This document shows, piece after piece, positions 54,696 through 64,000 of a stretch of DNA of 64,000 nucleotides; position 1 is the first letter of the stretch; every line of letters starts with the position of its first letter. The notes below the pieces were generated by a model that saw only the letters and a program-made list of their open reading frames with translations, was not told the origin of the DNA and ran no database searches. This DNA comes from Biomphalaria glabrata (Eukaryota; Mollusca; Gastropoda; Planorbidae): positions 4,042,783 to 4,106,782 of the forward strand of contig NC_074719.1 of assembly GCF_947242115.1 (NCBI RefSeq), in the 5' to 3' direction. The translations under genes were made by a program, and so were the position numbers.

Positions 54696-57600
54696 TTACA
54701 TTGACAAATGGGTCTTTTTGCCAGAATGAACAAGTTGATGAGATCTTAAATGTGCAGCCTGTGTGAATCTTTTTTTACAAATTTGACATTGATGTGGTTT
54801 TTCACCAGTATGAATCAAAAGGTGAGATTTGTAATTTGAAGAATGATGAAATTCTCTTGGACATAATTGACATTTAAAAGCTTTTTCACTAGTATGAACA
54901 GCTTGGTGAACTTTTAATTGTGAAGATAGAGCAAATTCTTTGAAACATATTTGACATTTAAATGGCTTTCCAGTAGTATGAACCACTAGGTGATATTTTA
55001 AGCGTGATGAGTGAGAAAATCCTTTTAGACATATTTGACATTTAAAAGGTTTATCGCTAGTGTGAACAAATTGATGAGATCGTAAATGTGATGCTTGAGT
55101 GAATGCTTTTTGACATATTTGACATTTATGTGGTTTTTTCCCAGTATGAATCAAAAGGTGCGCTTTGTAATCTGCAGAACGAGAAAATTCTCTTGGACAT
55201 GTTTGACATTTAAATGGCTTTTCAGTAGTATGGACCACTTGGTGACTTCTCAGACCAGAAGGATAAGAAAATTCTTTGAGACATATTTGACATTTAAATG
55301 GTTTATCACCAGTATGAGCCACTAGATGATTTTTTAATTGTGAAGGTTGGGTGAATACTTTATGACAAATGTGACATTTATGTGGCTGTTCACCATGAGT
55401 CGCTAGATGAGCTTTGAAATCTGAAGATCGAGAAAATCCTCTTGGGCATAATTGACATTTAAATGGTTTTTCATTAGAATGAACCACTTGGTGATATTTT
55501 AAGCGTGAAGAGTTAGAAAATCCTTTTAGACATATTTGACATTTAAATGGTTTATCACCAGTATGAACCACTTGATGAGATCTTAAATGTGAAGCTTGAG
55601 TGAATCCTTTTTGACATATTTGACATTTATGAGGTCTTTCACCTGTATGAACAACTTGGTGAGCTTTCAAATAAGAAGGTTTAGTAAATTCTTTATGACA
55701 AATTTGACATTTAAATTTTTTTTTTTCCGTTTTAATCCGCCGTTGTTTTTTTAACTGAGTAGGATCAGAAAATACCTTAAGACAGATTTGACATTGAAAT
55801 GATTTTGGACCAGTATAAATCAGCTGGTGTAGATGATTAGGTTCAGAAAATCCTATGAGGCATTTTCTTTCAATTTCATCACATATCTGTTTACCTAAAT
55901 TAATTTCTTTAGAATAGTCTTCAACCATTCCATCTTGTATATTATCAGTGAGTACATTTATTTCTGAAGTCATTTCCTTTTCTTCATTAATGACCTCCAC
56001 CTGTTTTAAAATAAAAAATGTTTAATAAAACTTTTGCTATAATATAATATTAAGATTTTCAGAGTAAACAGTAAAACATTTCTTTCATTACAAATGATAA
56101 TTTTTTAAATAAAATTAGCCTCACCATTGAAAGTATTGTATGTAATAATAATAATAATACCGGTAATAATAATTTTATTTATAAAGTGCTGTTAACAAAC
56201 AAAATGTAGGCTCAAGGAGCTGTAATAACATTACAAACACAAACACGAGAGCTAAAATGACAAACTAATCTAAAAAAGTTAGGTAGGTCTTATTTTAAAT
56301 GAAATAGAAAAAGAAACTCAGGAATTTTTAGCTCTGGAATAAGATCAACATTATTTTTTTTAAACAGTCATTTGATGATTTTGCAAAACCTTTACAGATT
56401 TAATAAAATGAATCTTTGCCATTTTAGTTATCAAAAATACAATTACTTTTAAATGTACAAAATAAGACGTAAATATATCTGCCATTATCTTACAGAAATG
56501 GTTATACATGATTAAATGTTGTCATTAAATATTTGTCACTAATACTGTCATCACTGATTTTGCTAAAGTTTATGACCATCCAATTAGAAAGAATTTTTGA
56601 CTGATAAGCAAACAAAAATAATTAGCTATAACAAATTCTAACATTGTTTTAATAGAAGCATATTGTTTATCTAGCATCACTACAAGTAAATAAGCCTCGT
56701 TATGTAAACTAAAAGAAAACAAAACAATATACAACTACCATTTAAACTTCAAAGGTTACTAAAGAACTAGATTGGATGAGGATTAGTTTTTAATGAAGAA
56801 TTATGTCATTTTAGGGCTAAGTTATAATAAAAATATTTGGTTTCAGAATATTGCAAATTTTAAAGTAATTTTATTTTATACATGAATAGTACAAAACATT
56901 TCCTCTAAATGTAATTTTTTTTATTTCTGGTATTCTTATCTTATCTTATAGATTACAGATGTTACTTCCAAAAAAAACAACAAGATAATTACTTCCTATG
57001 CGTTTCATGTGTTAATCTAGTCATGCATGTTAATCTCTGTTATGTCATTGGTTTTCAGGGTTTTGGGTATGCTGCAGAGTTCCAACAAGGCATTGTATTG
57101 ATCATCTCTAGTTCTGATCGTCTTCCTCATCATGTTTTTTTTTTTTTTGTTTTTTACTGCAGCCTCAGCTTTTTATTATTAAATGTACTACACTATTTTG
57201 TAAGCAATGTTCACTTCATGTAATGTGAACTTGTGTTTGAGTGCTCAAGTCAAAGAGTGTTAAGAGAGAAAGAGAAAAAAAGTCAAATCAGTTAAAAGTG
57301 AATGGAAGTATAGCCAAGTTGAAGCACAGTTATTTAAGTTGAGGTCATTAGAATTAATTGATATTTAGCATCAACAGAGAATTGACACTTGGAAATATTT
57401 TTCTGTTAGATAATCATTTTTATTGAATATTTATTAGCTAGAACGTTGCCTATATTATATTTTTGTCAATAAACAAGTTATATGTCCACGAATCTGCATC
57501 CTGACTCATCATTTATATCTTCATATACATAGCATCATTAAATATATTCTGATGCCATCAGTTACATATGGTAGTCAGAATTGAAGTACTGGTACAAATA

Positions 57601-58960
57601 CATATAATAACGTATGGTTACAGTGTTGACATAATGAATGGAGAGATCTGACAAATAAGTTGTAGAACTGCTAAAAAAAAAAAAGCATGTATGAAAGATA
57701 CATTGTATTCTAATTACCGTTATTTAAAAAAAAAAAAAAAGTTTCTTCTACATTTGGATAATAAAAACTGGCCAGTTCTTCTACTTGCATATCAATATAA
57801 ACATTTTTGTACTAAACATGCAGATAGCATACTTAAATGTCTGCTACTCTCTTTTTTAAAACAACAATATTTACCCGACTTACTGACACTTCTGAACTTT
57901 AGGTCTTACAAGGGGATTTGAAAATTTGGCATAATGTTAGGTATAGGAGAAAGACTGGTGTTTACCTTCACTGACACAGCTAGTTGTCCTGAAGGCAAGG
58001 ACTGTAGTCTATTGCTATCTGTGACATTAGTCATTTCTATCTCTTTCTTTATAGTATTTTCCTGTAAAACATTAACAAATGTACTAATAGCAGAGGAAAT
58101 AACACAATTTATCATCAAAAATATACAAGTTATCTGCAAAGAATGAAATCTAGCATTTAATAGAATACACATTCTATACAATTTCTAGGCAAAGAAAGAA
58201 ATAAAGTAGCATTTCCTAATTTTCTAGAAAATTCCAGAAAATTTATAGTATAGATCGAAACTTTGCACTTTACCGCTAATGTATGCATAAACATATATGT
58301 ACATGTAAAGTTATTTTCTAAAAATATAAATATTTTTTTTTATTTCTAACAAAAAAAAGTTGTTCGTGTTTTTTTTTTTAATAATATTTTTAATAGATTA
58401 GATCTATCCAACTGGTGATCCAGTAAGTCCTAAAAGTGATAAAAACTAATGTACTTTATTTGAAATGGTAAAAATATTGTCCTGTAGTCAATTTCAACTT
58501 CTGGAAAAAGTTTTTTTTCTTTTTTTTTTTGTTTCATGTATGATGCTGTTTAGAAGTGTTTGATGCTATTTAGAAGTGTTTGATCTATTTAGAAGTGTTT
58601 GGTGCTATTTACAAGTGTTTCATGCTATTTAGAAGTGTTTGGTGTCATATAATATTTTAGTGAAGATTTCATTACCTCATGCCCAGGGTTTACAGTAGAA
58701 GATTTTTCATAGTAATAGTTTTCTGTTTCTTGTGTATTCAAGTCTGATTCATCATCTATCTTCTCAATTTTTATCATTGACACTTTGAAGCCTTGTTCTT
58801 CACATGGTTGTGTCAACAAATCTGTTTCTTCTATTTCCTTCTTCACATGTTTTAAGGCATGGTTCAGCTCAAGAGTTGAATCTCGCTCTGTTTCAGTCAT
58901 AATGGGAGGTTCTGAGGTTGGGTTGACAGGCCTAGATTTCCACCAATTTATCAAATATTT
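54696..58960 (-). CDS. C2H2 zinc-finger transcription-factor-like protein (5' end not found)
   Basis: Exons 58960..58676, 58061..57966 and 56000..54696 join with phase-0 GT-AG introns (donors GTAATG and GTAAAC) to 561 codons. The start codon may lie in an upstream exon, since KYLINWWKSR continues in frame to the acceptor. The first two exons are acidic and disordered, with VKKE, IKIE and IKKE sumoylation-type motifs. The last exon has one degenerate finger (FQCQICLKVFSDPTQL, His ligands lost), then 12 intact C2H2 fingers with TGEKP-like linkers. A three-finger unit recurs (H-K-C, F-K-C-Q-I-C, F-K-C-Q-x-C-P). It is expected to bind DNA in the nucleus; target unknown. No KRAB, ZAD, BTB or SCAN domain is seen. 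Confidence 0.88.
56001..57965 (-). other. Intron of the zinc-finger gene
   Basis: AT-rich, with a short (AAT)n near 56140..56170. Open frames here (57023..57223 and 57691..57921) show no motif and are not called. Confidence 0.7.
58540..58645. repeat. Minisatellite of about 20 bp, five units
   Basis: TTTAGAAGTGTTTGATGCTA recurs with variants (TTTACAAGTGTTTCATGCTA, TTTAGAAGTGTTTGGTG). It ends 31 bp from the donor of the 58676..58960 exon, inside the intron. Confidence 0.85.
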
Positions 58961-59329
58961 CTGTTGTAAGTTTTTAAAATAAAAAAAGTAAAGTTTGATA
59001 TTAAAATGAAAAACTATGATTTAAATTTTACACAAATTTAGATAAAGTTGACAAAAATGGCATATTTGTAAAATTTGGAAATTTTAATAATACATTTAGC
59101 TTTTAAAAATTTCTAAACAAAATGTACAAAGAGTAAATGTGTTATGCCATTGCATACTATAAAACTAAATATATAGTAGAATATATGTGTTTGAAAATGT
59201 TTTTTTCTGGACATTTTAACTCTACAAAAACAAGTTAAGAAAAACAATAACTTGCCGTTTACTTTAACATTTCTAGCCACTACAGACCTTTATAGATCTT
59301 CTTGTATTAATCACAGGCTACTTTTGTTT

Positions 59330-60140
59330 AAAAGTTCTAGATTAAGATTTAGAATTCAAAGAATAATCTAGATTAATCATTAGATCTACCAGGTTATAAA
59401 ATAAGTATTAAGTGATTCACATTCACATTGTTTAAATTAATGTTAAAGACTTTATATTTCATATTGTGGGCAGTGACAGTGTGGGCCTAGAAATTTTCTT
59501 TGCACCCAGTGATACAACACAACAGCAGGCATACTCATAGATCTACAAATCATACACTACTCACTACTGTAATGACTGTACTCTGACTGACAGACTCTCA
59601 GACTCAGACTCTGTTACACTCTGTATTTATTTCAAGTCCAAGTGTTACAGTGTACACTACAGTTATTGTTGTCAATATTGACTAAACTTAGACTTAGTCA
59701 GACTTAGAGTACTAGTTAGACTACTTTATTACTTTATAAACTTTATTATATTTATTATTTATACTAGATCTAGTAGAGTCAGAGACGGACTAGAGAAGTA
59801 GAGTCTAGTAGTCTGATTTAAGTAGAGGACTAGAGTAGCTCTAGATTATCTAATTTAACTATTTAATTTATAGAACTAGATTCTAGATCTATAAATATTA
59901 TAATATTAATATTATAATATAATAATAATAATATATATATATATAAATATACATCTATGATCTAGGCTAGGTCTAAATTTTTTATTGTTAGATCTAGAAT
60001 CTACCGAATATTCATTAGATGTACCGGTAGATTAAATCTAGAAGATCTATTATACAGTATACTACAGTATAGACTAGTAATTAGTATGTATAGGAGTAGG
60101 GCTTTTACTAGATATAACATAGAGTCTAGATCTCTAGATC
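59330..60140 (-). promoter_or_regulatory. CTAGATCT-rich region, presumed 5' region of the zinc-finger gene
   Basis: Many AGATCT / CTAGA words (around 59330..59400, 59765..59895 and 59995..60140) upstream of the first recognised exon. A 5' UTR exon and promoter should lie in this area. No TATA box or initiator can be fixed from sequence alone. Confidence 0.3.
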
Positions 60141-60196
60141 TAGCCAAAAATGTTTGATGATACGATGATTGGGACTCTGGTTTTGGAGACAATAAG

Positions 60197-61225
60197 TTGG
60201 CAGCTGTTCTATCAGTACGGTATGCTAGCGAACTGCTTTCGTACGTTTTGTTGAGTTTTATAACGGAGCTTCTCTATGCCGATGATTGCGCCCTGCTAGC
60301 TCACAATGAACATGACCTCCAGAACGCGGTAAACGAATTTGCATACGCTGCCGCCGCTTTCGGTCTATCTATAAACCTCGGGAAAACAGAAGTCATGTTC
60401 CAGAAGTCACCCAATGAAACATACTCAGCCACAAGGATCACAGTAAATGGACAGCCCCTTAACGTGGTAGACCACTTCACATATCTAGGTAGCATAGTGT
60501 CAAACGACGCCTCACTTTCAAGGGAAGTTGATAACCGCCTGGCCAGGGCTAGTAGCGCTTTTGGACGCCTTCAGGGGAGAGTATGGAAGAACAAATCGCT
60601 CCGCCTGCCTACAAAAATCAACCCTTCTATATGGCTCTGAGACATGGACACTATATAAAAAACAACTAAGACTTCTTGAGCGCTTTCACCAAAGATGCTT
60701 GCGCTCCATCATGCACATACGGTGGCAGGACCGCACTACAAACAGCGATGTCCTTGCGAACGCCGGTATGGACAGTATAGGACTTCTTATGGTCCGACAA
60801 CTACGCTGGGCATTTCACGTATCCCGTATGGGAGACGAACGTATGCCAAAGGCAGTCTTTTTTTGTGAGCTAAAAGGTGGTCGACGTAACAGAGGCGCCC
60901 CACGGAAACGCTTCAAAGACCAGCTTAGGCGTCAACTTTCCTTGGCTGACATAGAAGAGAGCACCTGGTTGCATGCGGCCTCAGAACGAGACAGCTGGAG
61001 GTCACTCACGAAGGCCGCGGGATACACATTTGAGATCAAAAGAAAATCTGCTGCCGAGGACAAACGCAGACGGCGAAAAGAAAATCTAAATCGACCACCT
61101 ACGGACAATGGTTATGCTTGCCCTGGATGTGGTAAAATATGCAGGTCACAGCTGGGACTGCGCAGCCACGGGAAATACTGCATACCTCACTGATCTTCGG
61201 ACTTGAAGACTAGCCTTATTATTAT
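60197..61225 (+). mobile_element. LINE (RTE-like), 5'-truncated, RT catalytic motif to 3' end
   Basis: Starts at RT motif C (LLYADDCALLAHNEHDLQNA), then FGLSINLGKTEVMF, VVDHFTYLGSIVSND, RLARASSAFGRLQGRVW; after one frameshift near 60610, LLYGSETWTLYKKQLRLLER, VRQLRWAFHVSRMGDERMPK, CELKGGRRNRGAPRKRFKDQ and a zinc-like tail GYACPGCGKICRSQLGLRSH, stop at 61191. 3' UTR CTTCGGACTTGAAGACTAGC and a short (ATT)n. One frameshift makes it a young relic; not functional because of truncation. The clade is an inference. Confidence 0.85.
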
Positions 61226-61799
61226 TATTAATTTATTAGTAGTTAAAAGTTAGGCAATCCATCACTGAGTAGGCTACCAGCACTTTTTTTTTTTTTTTTT
61301 TGCAAATAAAAAGCACTGCTTACACTACAAGTCTGCAAAACCGTTTGATCGTCTGAAGACCTGTTTGGACGCCAAACAGTAAAAAAAAAAAAAAAACCTG
61401 TGAGAACACAGTTCTGTTTGAGAGAGACCCGAGTCAATGCCTGTGTAAAGCATTGCTGTTTCCAATGCCTTTGGCCCCCCGACGCATGCTTGGCTGCACA
61501 TGGCCGAAGGCCGAGGACACCGGGAGCCTCCGCCATTTTCCTTCGTTATACCAAGCTAACCGTGGGGGACTCGCCATTTATGTAACAATCCCTTGAGGAA
61601 CAGCGCATGGATGTGTGACAGGTGTGTGGGGACTTTTTTACAACCCCGCCCGTGCAAGAGGATGACTCTCGTCTACCCGTGGGCATCCCCACGGGAGTTA
61701 TGTTTCGCCATTCATTTAGCCTAGCTACCCCCTCAAGTAGCCGTTTCCACCCGGGTGCCACGATGAGGCAGAACAGCGTACCCGGGAGTCTGCAAAACC
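61226..61799. other. No gene recognised
   Basis: Less AT-rich than the surroundings. Two poly-A/T tracts (61285..61300 and 61380..61396) and a GC-richer stretch 61440..61760 without a recognisable protein. The frame 61845..61546 (minus) has no known motif. Confidence 0.4.
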
Positions 61800-61965
61800 T
61801 GATTAGAAAATGGTTGCTGATATCAGCCAATGAAACCTCCCTCATGACGACGGGGAAAAGCTTCGGGCAGGGTATGAACCCTGGACCATCAAGACAATAG
61901 AACGACAGTCAATATTACACTTTGCGGATACCACACGACCAGGGAGACATCCGTTGAAAATGAAA
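61800..61965 (-). mobile_element. tRNA-derived SINE, family B
   Basis: Minus strand: ATGTCTCCCTGGTCGTGTGG, TGATGGTCCAGGGTTCATAC and CCTGCCCGAAGC, then GGAGGTTTCATTGGC. Diverged body. Confidence 0.6.
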
Positions 61966-62099
61966 AATCTATTTTACACATAATCTTGATGAGCCAACAA
62001 AATAAGACACCTCTAGATCTAAATTAATTATCTAGATCTGTTGTCTAGATTAAATATAAAGGCACAACACTCGAAATAACATCGGCCCCTCCAGACAAA

Positions 62100-62400
62100 G
62101 GCCTATAAATGCTGTTTTTTATTGTCCCTCTCACCTTTCCTATCCTTTAGTCTGTTGAACCGTAGGGGCACCACACAAGATCTGTCTACCGTCTTTCTCC
62201 ATTCCTCTATGTCCGTAGCCTCGGATTGAATTTCATTCAATGACAATACCTGTCTATTCTTTAATGTCTTCCCGTCTCTATCCATTTTAATAACACACAT
62301 CATAGGGGTACCACTGACCTCCTCGTCGCTGCTATACAACAATGCAATGACAAAAAACACCCGTCTGCAGATCGAAAACAAACTTATTTACATGTCAGGC
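62100..62400 (-). mobile_element. LINE 3' coding fragment
   Basis: Minus translation IEEWRKTVDRSCVVPLRFNR and LKDRKGERDNK is the end of the ORF seen at 52050..52600. Fragment. Confidence 0.6.
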
Positions 62401-62594
62401 ACCCTACAACCTAACGGGATCAACAACCAGCACACTTTTATTTAATATGCGATGGGCACTAGCATTACCCCCCTTTTCCAATTCATCTTTGCCTGACATC
62501 ACCGCCCCCCTTCCGATTTCCCGCGCTTTTACACCAGCGTTGCTTTATTTCATTTTTGCCTCGATAGCGAACAACATCGGACAGAGAAGTTAAC

Positions 62595-62857
62595 TTAACA
62601 CTTCTCTCCTAATCGACGTTTGTTTGTCGTTGATTATGACCTCATCAAATTAAATTAGTGTTTCATTTTTTAAACTTGACTTCGAATTATATAAAAAGAG
62701 CATGCATTTCGCTTTAATTCTTTACCAAATACAACATTTTCTGATAACAAACAACAAAGCTACTGAAGCCCAATCATAACAGGGGAGTGAAATAGTAATG
62801 AGCAAATGAAGAATTCCTTCAAAACGTGGAAAAATAATTACGGAGAGAAAGAGTTAA
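62595..62857. mobile_element. 263-bp TTAA-flanked MITE (piggyBac type)
   Basis: TTAACACTTCTCTCCTAATC and ATTACGGAGAGAAAGAGTTAA. Inside similar to 23088..23356 in inverse orientation (AAAAAGAGCATGC shared). Confidence 0.75.
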
Positions 62858-63519
62858 GACTATTTTGTGTTAATTGTTTGTCTTTTTTTTAACTTGGTCC
62901 GGCTCGGTTACATATATGCATGCATTTCGTATTTTCTATACAGTCGTTTACCCCTGCAGCAGTAAATCTTTGTTTTTTGAGTCAAAGACAAACTTGTAGA
63001 GTGAAGGTGAGTTGAAGATTAAACATTGTAATAAATCCTTCAGATAGCATCAAACTCCATTAAAACATTGCCTCGATTTCAACAAACGCAATGAGAAGTA
63101 GGACAGGTGCAAGAAATGGGTTTCTCTCTATTCTGAAAGAAAAAAATATTCACAAGTATTTACCTATTTTTCAGCAGAAAGCATAATGTAGGGTCGTGTC
63201 CTCCGTAAGTCTTGCATTAGCCTAAATTGTCTGAATGTCCGGCTTTTTGCTGATGTTTAATGACATACAATCTAGCTATTGAATTTTAATATTAATATGT
63301 TCTGTTTTTTTTAAAAGATGAAAAGATGCTAAGCTCCACCGCGAGATGCGTGTTCACTCTGTTCATTTGTATATATAATCTCTACAAGATCTTTATAATG
63401 AGTGGCATAATAATTTGATCATGACCAATAACATAGCATCAACCAATCAACTTTGCATACCGTACTTGCTGTTGTCGTGTATGAGTTTAATAATTGCACA
63501 TTGAATGCATTATAAAAGA
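62858..63519. other. No gene recognised
   Basis: AT-rich spacer without recognisable frame or repeat. Confidence 0.5.
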
Positions 63520-63880
63520 TAACACTCCAAATAACACACAATGTAACAGATAACACAAACATCTGATACTGTACACTATATTTATTTAAATACTAAACTT
63601 ATGACACGCGCCTATTAAACAGATGTTTAAAACATGAAAATTAATACATACAAATAATTTTCAAAAAAATACAAAGTTAGAAAAGATTTTTATATATGGG
63701 ATAGGTGACAGGCTTTTAAGTACCGTATTAAATATATTTCTTTTTATGATGTATCGAGATGAAATATTTGATTGTAAACAATTAGTTGATGATTATAAAC
63801 ACAGTTCAACAGCCTTTCTACTGAATCCGTGCAGAAATAAAAATGTTCAATCTTAGCTAATGAGCTCCTCAATAAATGAA
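63520..63880 (-). other. Sequence like the zinc-finger gene 3' flank
   Basis: ACGCGCCTATTAAACAGATG, AATATATTTCTTTTTATG and AACAATTAGTTGATGATTAT match 53680..53935 in the same order. If this is a 3' UTR, a related gene on the minus strand would lie to the right of the window. Confidence 0.45.
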
Positions 63881-64000
63881 GAAACTAATTGTGAATGAAA
63901 TAAATGAGAAATGGATAAGCTCTCATCCCAATCACAAGAAAGATTATTCCAATTATAGGCCTAAGCTATCCCGACAAGATCAACGTCTAATCTTTAGACT

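Noticed and set aside
55095-55325. Plus-strand open frame inside the zinc-finger exon
   Set aside because: Antisense to intact C2H2 fingers; its repeats merely mirror them.
61243-61845. Overlapping frames in the GC-richer stretch as a small gene
   Set aside because: No start context, motif or splice structure could be supported, and both strands are open by composition.

Overview
The window looks like nuclear DNA of a gastropod mollusc, most likely a freshwater pulmonate (planorbid-like) snail. This rests on AT-rich sequence, GT-AG introns, several families of tRNA-derived SINEs, many 5'-truncated LINEs and hAT, piggyBac-like and other small DNA transposons. The species is inferred from general character and was not tested by a search.

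Three host gene families are supported. (1) Two near-identical genes on the minus strand encode an animal STELLO/DUF288-type Golgi glycosyltransferase-like protein. Copy 1 runs off the left edge (main exon <1..1366, exon 2 1808..1927, exon 1 5666..5775). Copy 2 is complete (19423..21376, 21798..21917, 23506..23618; 728 aa). Both have an N-terminal signal anchor and the same intron phases. (2) An intronless histone H3 variant at 33392..33865 carries the CENP-A hallmarks of a lengthened loop 1 and Trp where H3 has Phe. (3) A C2H2 zinc-finger gene on the minus strand (54696..56000, 57966..58061, 58676..58960) carries 12 intact fingers built from a three-finger repeat. Sequence like its 3' flank recurs at the right edge (63520..63880), suggesting a paralogue beyond the window.

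Layout: 1..5.8 kb, STELLO copy 1 with a nest of elements in intron 1; 6.7..10.3 kb, duplicated flank A with a LINE, a hAT MITE and TA microsatellites; 10.3..19.4 kb, repeats, SINEs, a minus-strand LINE and three hAT derivatives; 19.4..23.6 kb, STELLO copy 2; 23.8..30.1 kb, an L1-like LINE relic, a hAT derivative and duplicated flank B; 30.6..32.3 kb, LINE remains holding a SPIN-like hAT MITE; 33.4 kb, cenH3; 36.2..50.7 kb, a duplicated locus (paralogous to 13.3..14.8 kb) split by an insertion (37442..47904) that has about 330-bp inverted ends and a short target duplication. Inside that insertion a 4,035-bp block is repeated exactly on both sides of a 200-N gap, most likely an assembly error. 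51..54.4 kb, more hAT, LINE and SINE pieces; 54.7..60.2 kb, the zinc-finger gene and its presumed promoter; 60.2..64 kb, a LINE, a SINE and a piggyBac-like MITE.

The genes do not form one pathway. The window is mainly a record of segmental duplication followed by independent transposon insertion into each copy. No tRNA gene, rRNA gene or CRISPR array was found. All identities and counts were made by eye.
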